Shown: piece after piece, positions 24,138 to 33,486 of the stretch | Numbering within the stretch: position 1 is the stretch's first letter | Layout: every line of letters starts with the position of its first letter | Origin: Viola odorata | Taxonomy: Eukaryota > Streptophyta > Magnoliopsida > Malpighiales > Violaceae | Direction of reading: 5' to 3' | DNA: 64,000 bases | NCBI GenBank assembly: GCA_963691705.1 | Contig: OY829540.1 | Span: 51,395,027-51,459,026 of the forward strand | Translations under genes and position numbers: made by a program | The notes under the pieces: generated by a model | Told to the model about the DNA's origin: nothing | Database searches by the model: none | What the model saw: the letters and a program-made list of their open reading frames with translations, nothing else

Positions 24138-26354
24138 TTATTCCCCCCCGAAAGAAATAAAATCTCCCTCGCCTTTGCCTAAGTCCTTTAACTTTTTGGA
24201 GGCGTAATCTGCCAGCTTAGATGAATCAACAGTCCCCTGGCGGAAGAGATCTGTAAATCCAGTGATACAGACCTCCATGGTCTTGTTTTTCCACCAGGCT
24301 ATCTTTGAAGGTACTTTGGCCAGATCCGCGTCACGGGACGATATCTCTTCGCGAAGGAAAGAGTTCCTTTTGTCAGCCACCACCAATTCTGCCTCCAGCA
24401 ATTCTACTTTAGCCTTCCCTTTTGATTTTTCTCGCGCGAGCTCGGCGCGACACTCGTTCAGCTCTGCCCGGGTTCGATCTTGAAGCTTGGACAGCTCTGT
24501 TACCTTCGCCAAAGCAGCATCTAGTTGTTCCCTCGAATTGGGAGAGCGTCGAACCTTGTCGCTCTGATCCTCGAGAAAATAGTGCAGCTCACGGAAGCTG
24601 GCCAACATGTCGTTCAGAAGGCGTGAATGCTGAACCTCAGGGGGGTATCCCAGGAACTCTTCCTTGTCCTTCGAAGAACTGAACATTTGACCCACTATAG
24701 AGCCTACTGGCTCATCTCGCGATAGCGGATCCGATATCCCTAAAGCGCGAAGCCCAGTAGTTCCAAAGGATGACAGATCCAACTGGTATGCGACACTTCC
24801 TTGAGGACTTTGAGGGGAAAGATTGGCGATATAGGGAGGAGAACAATTTTTTGCGCAATTACCAATGCCCGAAATTGAAGAAAGGAATAAGGGCTGAGGC
24901 TTCCTCGGGAAAGAGTCAGGAGGAACAATGGGGTTCGAAACTGGCACGGTCACATCCGGAATACAGGAAGAGATCGGAGAATCAGGGCCACTAGGCGGCA
25001 AGGGTGGGTCCACCGCCGTTGAAACCTCATTAGTTTTGGAAGGAATAGCCGAAGACACCTTGATGACCTCCGCTGCTTGCGAGGTACTCGCGACATCAGA
25101 AGTGTCCACCTTTACAGTAGGGACTGCGTTAACCTCCCTCAAGGGAGGAATTGGTGGACTAGTCTTCTCTTTCCGAATTTTCTTTTGGAGAGGCTCCGTC
25201 TCGGCAGCTATCTCTTCGCTATCATCATCGGTCGACTCCACCGCGGAATTATTTTTTCTCGCCCTCAGCTTCATTCGTTGGGCAAGAGTGGCTTGACGTA
25301 GCTCGGGATCGGTATCCATGCTCTCACTATCGTTGTCGACTATTCCAGTCCCAGAACGACTCGGAATCACTCCCCTACCCCGAGGCGGCAACCAATTCTC
25401 AACAAAACGAGAAGGTCGAGCGGAAGCACTACGCGTTACTACGGTCTTAGTTCTCCTTCCCCTCGGCGGAATAGTCAAACGGCTAGAGCTCTCAGGTGGC
25501 GGAGAAAGGGGCAATGTTTGAAGCGGTACTACGTTCAGAGGGATGTTAGTTCCTCCGGAAGAACAAATCTCAGTGCTACCTGCCACCAAAAACATATTAA
25601 TATAGCAAGAAAATTGAAGCGATAATGTGGCCAAAGAAAAACTCACCAACGGCACACTCTTTCAAGGGCCTAAACCGAGCAAATTCCCGAATGCGGAAAG
25701 GCCCTTCTATCTCTAACAAGGCGTTAACATGGGACACGTCGATACTAGACAGCACTTCTGGTTTTTTCCAAGCGGCACCGGTAATCTCTCGGTTAAAACC
25801 CCCACGCCACCAGCGAGATGGCAGGCGAAGGGTAAAGAAGCCATTTTTCCAGTTGCCCACGTTGTCCTCAAAACCTTGAAAGTTCCGCCAGAAAAACCGC
25901 ATGATGGTGTCATTCCATCTTGGGGTGATGTCCACCAAGCAGTCGCGGCAGCTCAGGCTGAAAAACCTGCGGAACAGATTGAGGGAGGGAGTGAAAATAT
26001 GCTTCATCTCGCACGCCCGAAGAAAGGCATAAATCCCACTCCAGGAAGATGGAGTTATTTGAACAGGATTGAGATCGTAATGATTTAACAGCTTCATCAG
26101 AGAAGTGTGGATCGGAAGATGAAATCCGTAGAGGAACATCTTGAAATAAACCACCCGGAACGTTCCCCACATGGCATCATGAAGCCGGATATCCTTCGTA
26201 GGGATATGAGGGCGTCAGCCCAAGGGAAAGGTGATACCGTTCTCCTCTAGCTCTGCTCTCAAAACCTCACTACAATAAAAAAAATACTACGAACTCTCCT
26301 AGCCTCGAGATCTATGAGATTCTCAGTGCCCGCAGCAACTCTAATATGAGACAT
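24138..26354 (-). pseudogene. Antisense gene 2 of Tat1 (paralogue of gene 1)
   Basis: Likely ATG at 26,352-26,354 (MSHIRVAAGTENL). One frame break lies in a T-run near 26,285 and TGA at 26,215-26,217 replaces a probable W codon. Exon 1 continues with FLYGFHLPIHTSLMKLL and ITPSSWSGIYAFL (Transposase_28-type). The intron 25,646-25,580 (GTGAGT...GGCAG) joins to a long exon 2 with an S/P-rich middle, FGTTGLRALG (gene 1 has FRNTGLAALG), and a coiled coil with KVPSKIAWWKNKTME. It is more like the single antisense gene of Tat2 than like gene 1. Confidence 0.75.
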
Positions 26355-26541
26355 AAGGGATTGGAAAATTAAACTACGACGAGAAGGGAACAAAATACCT
26401 GGGGCAGGAAGCCAGTAAACAGGTCGTCGGCTCCGACGAGCAGTTGCAGAAACTCCTCTTGAGTAGGAAGAAGCACAGAAGAAAGAGAAAGTGCGAAAAA
26501 ATTTAAAGTATTGGCAAAAATAATAAAAAAGAACAGCAGTT

Positions 26542-26553
26542 CCCTTATAAAGA
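26542..26553 (-). promoter_or_regulatory. TATA-like box of Tat1 antisense gene 2
   Basis: Minus strand CTTTATAAGGGA, about 190 bp upstream of the ATG at 26,354. Position relative to the gene matches the other antisense genes. Confidence 0.45.
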
Positions 26554-26825
26554 TCGAACTTGAAGAAAAAATAACCTGTAAAAGTGAGACACGTGCGGAG
26601 CAGAAAGCGACGCGTGGACAGTCATTTATGTCTGTAGGAGAAGACGGTTACTGAAAACCAAAAGACGGTTGCCCCCAACAGTAACTATCCCCCCGCAACA
26701 ACCCTTGACGCTTGAAGAAATAACGCGTGAAGGCGATAGGGGCACAAAAGAAAAAGTGAAGCGTTATCTTATTCATTTTGAATAGCCAAACGGCATCTAC
26801 AAAGAAGCAAGACAAACTAAACTAA

Positions 26826-27243
26826 TCACCATCAGACCAAGTGATACCATAGCAATAGACTATATCATCATCTGAGAATGATAACTCCCTACTGATGGGA
26901 GGGAAAGTCTCATCAACCCTTTTTCCTATGCGTATCATTGATCGACCTGACTCCTCCTCAGCGGCTGACATCACCATTTCCTCGCCCCCGCTGGCAGAAA
27001 GAGCCCTCTTTGGCCAAAGGTGAGAAAGAAGAGATGGTTCTTTCCCCTTTTGAACAGAAATGCGGAAGAAATAGAAAGCGCTTCAGGCACCTTTAAGGCA
27101 TTTTTTCTCAGCCTTTTGCGACCCCGCCGGCGGACGAACGGTCTCCAGGGGGGTGACGGAGGAGGATTGTCCGAATCTGGTGAAGTCGGAGGAGTTGGCG
27201 GAGAATCCCGCGCAGCAGTATCCAAAAAATGAGAATCAGACAT
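26826..27243 (-). pseudogene. Small antisense ORF 3 of Tat1 (P-rich, unknown)
   Basis: ATG at 27,241-27,243 (MSDSHFLDTAARDS), a proline-rich stretch (PPTPPTSPDSDNPPPSPP) and a basic stretch. The first frame stops at 26,971. Another frame from about 27,020 continues coding-like (ASGGEEMVMSAAEEESG, ISRELSFSDDDIVYCYG) to a stop near 26,826. No family recognised; the call rests on strand, a TATA box and acidic/hydrophobic composition. Confidence 0.4.
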
Positions 27244-27313
27244 GAGATCACAGGCAACCTGTCAAGAGAAAAGCAAACAAGAAGATGAATGGAAATAGGG
27301 GGAAAAAGAATCC

Positions 27314-27323
27314 CATTAAATAG
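27314..27323 (-). promoter_or_regulatory. TATA-like box of Tat1 small antisense ORF 3
   Basis: Minus strand CTATTTAATG, about 71 bp upstream of the ATG at 27,243. Weaker than the other boxes. Confidence 0.35.
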
Positions 27324-27817
27324 CCAGAGGAGGGGGAAAAGCTTTTAATTATCCGACGCGACTCTTGAGAATTGACACGTGTACAACCTGGAGTGTCAAT
27401 CTGGATTTGCAGTCACGCCTGTTGAAATCTCCCATAGATCGAGGAAAACTGAAAATTAGCCCAATCAGTTGACACCGAAGCGGCGGCGTGGAATCAATAC
27501 AGAACTGTTAGCAAGAAAACCATCATGAAAAAACTGTATGATAACTGACTCGTTTTCGGTTGGGCTTGGGAAGCCACCAACCAAAAAGAGACAAATGACG
27601 CGTTGAAGAAGAAAAGTGGCAAGCGGCGTAATAAAGACATTTTATTTAGTATGGCCTAACGGCCGAAAAGTACAATTGCTTAAAATAGAAAAAGAGAAAA
27701 GGTTCAAAGGGAGCCGCCAACATAAGGCTTCAAAGCCAGCATCCTCGGGCACCTCGGGAATGTCTCTCAGGGAATCCATGACCAGAGTGAGGTCAGCAGA
27801 AGTGACCCTCATTCCCT

Positions 27818-28099
27818 TCAAGCAGTACCCAGCATGTCCTTGCGTTGCTGCAGCATGGCGATCACCACTTGAATCCAAGCGATGGAGGTGGCTAGCTTCG
27901 ACAGGCCCTCTAAAGGATTGAAGTCCTCCAGAGATGTAGCTCCCAGCCTGGAATGGAGTGGGGTCAGCATCCCTTCTAACTCCAAGATGTCCTCGGAGGT
28001 CTTGATCAGCATGTTCTCCAGGAACCTGACATCACCATCATTGAGGTTCTTGAGAGTATGACCCTTGGAAAGGAGGAAATTTTTAGTCAGATGATCCAT
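27818..28099 (-). CDS. Small antisense ORF 4 of Tat1 (93 aa, conserved in Tat2)
   Basis: ATG at 28,097-28,099 (MDHLTKNFLLSKG), 93 codons, intact, leucine-rich and probably helical. It resembles the small antisense ORF of Tat2 (38,556-38,909) in its start (MD..TK), in DI..LEG(L/M)..P and in SI..(V)...L....K.ML. Conservation between two diverged elements argues that it is or was translated. Function unknown; not similar to Transposase_28. Confidence 0.5.
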   Translation of the reverse strand: MDHLTKNFLLSKGHTLKNLNDGDVRFLENMLIKTSEDILELEGMLTPLHSRLGATSLEDFNPLEGLSKLATSIAWIQVVIAMLQQRKDMLGTA

Positions 28100-28153
28100 G
28101 ATGCAAATTGCGAAAGAAAAAGATGAGGAGAGCGTGAGTAGAGAAAGCTCTCA

Positions 28154-28161
28154 GATTTATA
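28154..28161 (-). promoter_or_regulatory. TATA box of Tat1 small antisense ORF 4
   Basis: Minus strand CCTATAAATC, a consensus plant TATA box, 55 bp upstream of the ATG at 28,099, leaving room for a short leader. Confidence 0.6.
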
Positions 28162-28383
28162 GGCTCTGAAAAAAGGGCCTTCGGGAAAAAGGAGGCCCTC
28201 AAAAGACGAGCCGTCCCGTTACCCTCAAAGACCGATGGACCTGAAGTGGAAACGAGGGTCGATGTTCGTATACTGCTAACGACGCAGATATTTGAGAGGA
28301 GCACGAGATAGAATCCTGGAAAACGCCGAGGAGCGCGATATTACGGGTGGCCATGACGTAAAAGTCGTACGGTTGTAGGTATC

Positions 28384-29048
28384 TGATATGAGCTTAAAGG
28401 CTCCAGCTCGCTTCTCTTGTCTTGCCTTCCGTCTAGGCCAAGACTGCTGTCTAGGGCAAACCTTCGGTCTAGGCCAAGACTCCCGTCTAGGCCGAACCTA
28501 CTGTCTAGGCCAAGACTCCCTTCTGTTTGGCCGAAGCCCATCCTCCAAGCCCATCTTCATTGCTGCCAAGGCCAAGCCCCTTTGTCTAAGGGTGTAAGGG
28601 TATTTACCCATTGTTAGGTTTTAGTATTTAAAGTGCAAACATTTCATTTCAGCACTTGTCTTTGTTTTTGTGTTATCTTCTTCAAGGACCAAACTTTTAG
28701 CTTAAGCATTAGGGTTCTTAAAACCAGCACCAACTATCTAAACAAATCAGGTTGCTCATCCAAGAGGTGAGAGGGTTGTATTTGTTTAAGAGATCCTTTG
28801 TTCTTTTCGGCAAGGTTACTCATCCAAGAGGTGAGGGGATTTGTCAAGAACAATAGTTCCTTTTTGTTATCATCAATACACTATCCTTTTCCTCCATTTA
28901 TGTCCGCTGCTATCAACCCCATCACCATCTCAAATAATCCGTTCATCCATCCGATTATCCAAACGCCAACCTCCTAAAGAGACTAGATCCGACTCCTTCA
29001 AGGATTCCTTCGGCCTAACTCCTCCAAATCAGAGCTTGGGCCATATCA
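28384..29048 (+). repeat. 5' LTR of C
   Basis: 665 bp. Contains five 18-bp tandem units at 28,431-28,520 (each starting GTCTAG) that share the GGCCAAGAC word with the motif dispersed in A and B. Confidence 0.95.
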
Positions 29049-29064
29049 AGTGGTAGCGGAGCTC
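29049..29064 (+). promoter_or_regulatory. PBS-like site of C
   Basis: AGTGGTAGCGGAGC follows the LTR. The usual initiator-Met tRNA site of plant LTR elements is TGGTATCAGAGC, so this is the same site with two mismatches. Confidence 0.6.
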
Positions 29065-30186
29065 CAAGCTGTTCTCTAGGTTGGTATTGTTCTTATTCAT
29101 GGTCAGAATCATCTTATTCATCATTTCCACGGTTCTTTTTCAAGGACTGTTCCCTTAAATTGCTAAAACACTTTTCCGAGCTGTTCCCACGGATCAAATT
29201 TCTTCTCTTTCCTTTTCTATGGTTTAAACATTGTTTTCTACCATAGGAAACAATTTAAATTAAATCTGAATTTTTTTCCGTTCTTGAGAAATTAATTTTA
29301 TCTTGAGTTTTGATCTTGTTTTCACACAAAGATTGAACAAATTTGTGTTTGTGGCTGCTGCACCTATCAATCAAAATTAGGGCAGCACACTTCTTTTGTT
29401 TTGCTTGTCATACACTTGGGAACTCATTGTCATACACATTGCAAACACTACTGGTCATACACATTAGACTTGGTTGTCATACATTCACACTTGTGATCAT
29501 TGTCATACACCCTTCACTTGTTGTCATACACTTTACCTTGGGTACTCCTTGTCATACACTTTTCGTGAAACTATTTTGTACTCCTTGTCATCCAATCTTT
29601 CGTGTCTGTCACTGTTATATAAGTTCCCCCACTCAGAAAATTCTAAAAATTTGTGGAAACAAACTTCATTCTGTGCTTAACATTTTTCATTCTTGAGTCT
29701 CCCATAGATTCTAAGCACATCGTCTTCATTTTGTCCAAAAAAAATTGGCGCGCAGTTTCCCCTCCGAGAGGAGTCATTCTTGCGTTGTTGGTCTGTTTAT
29801 AGTGTTTTCCAAACGGAATTTTCTCTTCTTCCCTTCATGGAACTTGTAGAGCTTTATCTTAGGAGTGTTCACGTTTAATTTGGTGAATTAATTCCACCAT
29901 TTTCTATTTTTAAAGGGCAATAGCCGAATTCTAAGAAAACTGCCAGAAAATTTCCAGCAAACTGTCTTGTTGTTTCTAGGGTTCTTGTTTGGGTCTTCGT
30001 GATTGAACTTGAGCTTGCTGGTTGATTGTTACACAAGAATCGGTTCAGTTTGAAGACGAGTTGAGAGATTTTAGTGAGACCAAACTTTTTTTCGAGAGTT
30101 TAAACACGACTGAAACACGCAAGGGAGTGACTAATCCTTTGGTATATAGCAATTCTGTTTTCTTTTGTTTCTTTTTGTAGGTACCT
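29065..30186 (+). other. Long leader of C
   Basis: More than 1.1 kb of T-rich DNA before the ORF, with the TGTCATACAC repeats (29,400-29,600). A possible splice acceptor TTTTTGTAG (30,172-30,180) sits just before the ATG. No ORF of note. Confidence 0.4.
29400..29600 (+). repeat. TGTCATACAC interspersed repeats in the leader of C
   Basis: About seven copies of TTGTCATACAC, plus a degenerate eighth, spaced 20-36 bp apart, all on the same strand. The spacers differ in sequence and length, so this is not a simple tandem array or a CRISPR-like array. Confidence 0.75.
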
Positions 30187-31200
30187 TTGCCTATGTCTTA
30201 TTATTATGAGGATGTTAGGTCCTATTGGGGTGAGGACTTATACACCACGGCTGCCTCTTCTCCAAGCCATGGCCTAGGTTCCGCATCCTACCATAGCCGT
30301 GGCCATGGCTCCACTTCTAGCGTGTCTATCCGGCAGCCTCCTCAACATTCTTATGTGACACCTCATCTTCGGCATCGTGATAATGAGAGAGAGAGCTCGG
30401 CTGCCGCCTCTCCAAGCCATGGCCTAGGTTCCGCATCCTACCATAGCCGTGGCCATGGCTCCACTTCTAGCGTGTCTGTCCGGCAACCTCCTCAACATTC
30501 TTATGTGCCACCTCATCTTCGGCATCGTGATAATGAGAGAGAGAACTACTCCGATGGGACTAATTCCCTTGCTGCCTATGTTCACCAGCCTTCCTATGCC
30601 CGTGTTCCTTCATATGCACATGAGATTTCCAATCCGCAAGAGCATCCTTCCACCTTGGTTTCCTATCAAGCATTAGGCACCATCGTTGCCATACTTAAGG
30701 CGCAATTGGAAGACTCGGCTGAATTGCAAGGTCGATGGGCACAACAAGAGCAACCCAATGCTGCCATTTCAGAGGCATATAGCTCCTTGCAACCGAGGGT
30801 TGACACACCTCCACTTCCTCCCATCGTTGAGTCTAGTATGGCCTATTGCGATCCACATTCGAGTGAGGCGAGTTCGGCCCCACTTGTGGAAGAGATAGAT
30901 CTTGTGCCGTCACTTGACGAGGTTGATGTCCCATGTGTAACTTCATGTGATGATGATCTTATGGTGGGTGACACCAAGGGGAATGACTTAGGGCTTAGTG
31001 GGTTGTATACAGGCTGCCATGAGAGAGCCCTTCATTGTCTTGAATTGCAGCGCCACTTTGCACATCTAGGCAGCGAGTTCTCTATCTTGCCGGCGTTCCC
31101 TCCATTAGCTATTCGGATCCTTTTCTCCTTGGAGTCGAGCTTGTTGGTCACACCTCTTCCATCGCTCATTTTGAGTTCTCACCTTTATTTCCAAGTGTGA
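30187..31200 (+). CDS. Sole ORF of element C (337 aa, unknown)
   Basis: ATG at 30,187 (MPMSYYYEDVRSYWG; a second Met two codons on). The N-terminal third holds two in-frame 50-residue repeats (period 150 bp, from about 30,255 and 30,405), each rich in S/H/G with PSHGLGSASYHSRGHGS and ending in PPHLRHRDNERE. The rest is S/P/E-rich with no zinc knuckle, protease or RT. It sits in the gag position, so it may be a diverged gag-like protein, but I see no homology that proves this. The frame is intact, consistent with the young LTRs. Confidence 0.55.
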   Translation: MPMSYYYEDVRSYWGEDLYTTAASSPSHGLGSASYHSRGHGSTSSVSIRQPPQHSYVTPHLRHRDNERESSAAASPSHGLGSASYHSRGHGSTSSVSVRQPPQHSYVPPHLRHRDNERENYSDGTNSLAAYVHQPSYARVPSYAHEISNPQEHPSTLVSYQALGTIVAILKAQLEDSAELQGRWAQQEQPNAAISEAYSSLQPRVDTPPLPPIVESSMAYCDPHSSEASSAPLVEEIDLVPSLDEVDVPCVTSCDDDLMVGDTKGNDLGLSGLYTGCHERALHCLELQRHFAHLGSEFSILPAFPPLAIRILFSLESSLLVTPLPSLILSSHLYFQV

Positions 31201-31490
31201 TTAAGTTTGTAGGTATGAGAGTCGAGGAGCTTGAAGAAATGGCTTCGAGGACGAAGCCTCGCAAACGGGGAGATGATGATACGAGCCTAAGAGCAGCTCC
31301 ATGGCCTTCCAAGAAGCCTCCTGATATGAGCACAAACCCGTACATAACCAGCAAAAGGCCTCCCGCTTGGCCTATCTTTTCCGAAGGAATTATCAAGACA
31401 TTTCCACGTGTGTCCACCAGCCGTGAACAAGCTAAGACTCGGCTTGCCGAGCAAGGAATGGAGCGTATAGATTCGAGGGCGAATCTCCCT

Positions 31491-31504
31491 AAAGGGGGAT
31501 GGGA
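31491..31504 (+). promoter_or_regulatory. Polypurine tract of C
   Basis: AAAGGGGGATGGGA directly abuts the 3' LTR start (TGATATG at 31,505), as required for plus-strand priming. The codons before it (DSRANLPKGGWDD) recall the C-terminal end of gypsy polyproteins, a hint that C derives from an autonomous gypsy element. Confidence 0.8.
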
Positions 31505-32169
31505 TGATATGAGCTTAAAGGCTCCAGCTCGCTTCTCTTGTCTTGCCTTCCGTCTAGGCCAAGACTGCTGTCTAGGGCAAACCTTCGGTCTAGGCCAAGA
31601 CTCCCGTCTAGGCCGAACCTACTGTCTAGGCCAAGACTCCCTTCTGTTTGGCCGAAGCCCATCCTCCAAGCCCATCTTCATTGCTGCCAAGGCCAAGCCC
31701 CTTTGTCTAAGGGTGTAAGGGTATTTACCCATTGTTAGGTTTTAGTATTTAAAGTGCAAACATTTCATTTCAGCACTTGTCTTTGTTTTTGTGTTATCTT
31801 CTTCAAGGACCAAACTTTTAGCTTAAGCATTAGGGTTCTTAAAACCAGCACCAACTATCTAAACAAATCAGGTTGCTCATCCAAGAGGTGAGAGGGTTGT
31901 ATTTATTTAAGAGATCCTTTGTTCTTTTCGGCAAGGTTACTCATCCAAGAGGTGAGGGGGTTTGTCAAGAACAATAGTTCATTTTTGTTATCATCAATAC
32001 ACTATCCTTTTCCTCCATTTATGTCCGCTGCTATCAACCCCATCACCATCTCAAATAATCCGTTCATCCATCCGATTATCCAAACGCCAACCTCCTAAAG
32101 AGACTAGATCCGACTCCTTCAAGGATTCCTTCGGCCTAACTCCTCCAAATCAGAGCTTGGGCCATATCA
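31505..32169 (+). repeat. 3' LTR of C
   Basis: 665 bp, about three differences from the 5' LTR, including G/A near 31,903 and C/A near 31,981. Followed by TSD GTATC. Confidence 0.95.
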
Positions 32170-32900
32170 GTATCCACAGTGTAAGGCCGCGTCGATGTCT
32201 CAGGTAGCTCCTAGTAGTGTAAAGCCTCGCCGATATCGCAGGTATCTAGTGGTATAAAGCCGCACAGATCGTAGGCAGCTGATGGCATAAAATTGCGTCA
32301 ATATCACTGTTTCCGTGGGCGGAGAGGAAAGAAAGAACCCGCGTGTTCTCAAAATCCCTGTAAGTACAAAGTTTACTAATGTCTCCGTAAAATACCTATC
32401 TCCTCTACGTGTTTGCAGTTCACCCAAAAGGCTGATGGACCCGGAATGTGTGCAAACTGACCTCAACGGCATGAACCTGGTCGCAGTCCGCGGCGATGTC
32501 GAAAGTGGTTCGTCAGTGACTCTCCTACAGCACGGACGAGTTCGTAACCTTCTAAGTCCTGTCGATGGATCAGGCAGGATAATATCGCTAGGCGAAAGCG
32601 ACGCCCTAACGGCTATAGACGGGGTAGCGGTGTCTCTCGCTGATTCCTTGATACCCCATGAGGACAGGTCTCTGGACAAGAATGAAAATCGGAATCCGCT
32701 TACTCGGAGGAAAGCTCCGGATTTAAGCGCTGCATGTCGTTAAACCAAACCTTATCAAATTCATCGAAATAGGCAAAGAAGCTCGGAGACCTCGCAAGTA
32801 TATCGTCATAAGGAGGAAAGGACCCTCTCCCAAGATTCCAGACATGGACAGGGAACGACAGCCCTTGGTGAACACTCGGGCTCATTTTCGGTTAGGCTTA
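32170..32900 (+). other. 3' region of Tat1 before its 3' LTR
   Basis: Begins with three or four degenerate repeats of about 40 bp (GTAAAGCC...ATATCGCAGGTA, 32,180-32,310). A plus-strand ORF (32,315-32,743) and a minus-strand ORF (32,885-32,700, MSPSVHQGLSFPVHVWN) overlap. The minus one has a protein-like composition (many F, W, D) and could be a fifth antisense ORF, but it has no homologue here. No purine tract precedes the LTR. Confidence 0.35.
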
Positions 32901-33486
32901 TGATAACCATTAAGGCAATCCTAAGGGCATTTCTGTAATTATGACCCCTGCGGAAGACGGAGTCCTACAAGCCTTGTCGGACATCTAAGCCATCGCTACC
33001 CGACCTTGAGGTGTTTTCTGGGATGGTCAAAATCAGCGGAGGGGGAGGTCTCACGCGTCTCTGGACGCACGGCACCATCCTATCCCAGGGACCTATAGAG
33101 TTATCGCCCCGACATCATCATGGGTATCGCCCCCGGCACCCACCTCAGAGGCATCGCCCATAACGTTCCCTCAGGTATCACCGATGACGTCATCCCCAGG
33201 TATCGCTCGTGACGTCATCGGGAGCGTCGTCTCACCTGGATATCGCTATTTCGTCCAGATATCACCTCCAGCGGCCTACAAATACCCTTTAATGTAAAAC
33301 ATTGAGTAAGCCAGAATTTATTTACTAGAACCTCTGCTATTTTTGAACCACTTACTGACTTAAGCATCGGAGTGTCTACGCCGGAGTCCCCCCTCCAGCG
33401 CCTTGCAGGTGAGTCCGACGACGACCATAGCAACTCCGACCAACAGTAGTCCTCATCCCGATCGTCTCAGAAATTAAATCTTATCA
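32901..33486 (+). repeat. 3' LTR of Tat1
   Basis: 586 bp, same ends as the 5' LTR, followed by TSD ATGAG (33,487-33,491). Both TGACGTCA sites are conserved (33,185-33,192; 33,210-33,217). Confidence 0.95.

Larger units (their letters stand above)
28384..32169 (+). mobile_element. Non-autonomous LTR retrotransposon C
   Basis: Two 665-bp LTRs (28,384-29,048; 31,505-32,169) begin TGATATGAGC and end CCATATCA and differ at about three positions. TSD GTATC lies at 28,379-28,383 and 32,170-32,174. Internal region 2456 bp with a PBS-like start, one ORF of 337 codons and a purine tract before the 3' LTR. No protease, RT or integrase is present, so it depends on enzymes from another element. It is the youngest insertion in the nest. 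Confidence 0.95.
13348..33486 (+). mobile_element. Tat-clade LTR retrotransposon Tat1 (hosts C)
   Basis: Starts TGATAACC (13,348) and ends CTTATCA (33,486), with TSD ATGAG on both sides (13,343-13,347; 33,487-33,491) and two 586-bp LTRs. About 16.4 kb without element C. The clade call rests on the second, archaeal-type RNase H (HVDGAKN near 18,134) between RT/RNase H and integrase, and on the long 3' region with tandem repeats and antisense genes. Breaks include several TAG/TGA codons in gag, a one-base insertion at about 16,782, and a 110-bp duplication at 18,125-18,344. LTR divergence is about 17/586 by eye. Confidence 0.95.

Noticed and set aside
29400..29600. CRISPR-like array
   Set aside because: The repeat is only about 10 bp, spacers are irregular, and the sequence is a plant retrotransposon leader.
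32315..32743. 142-codon plus-strand ORF in Tat1
   Set aside because: No domain, overlaps short repeats and a minus ORF; not supported as a gene.
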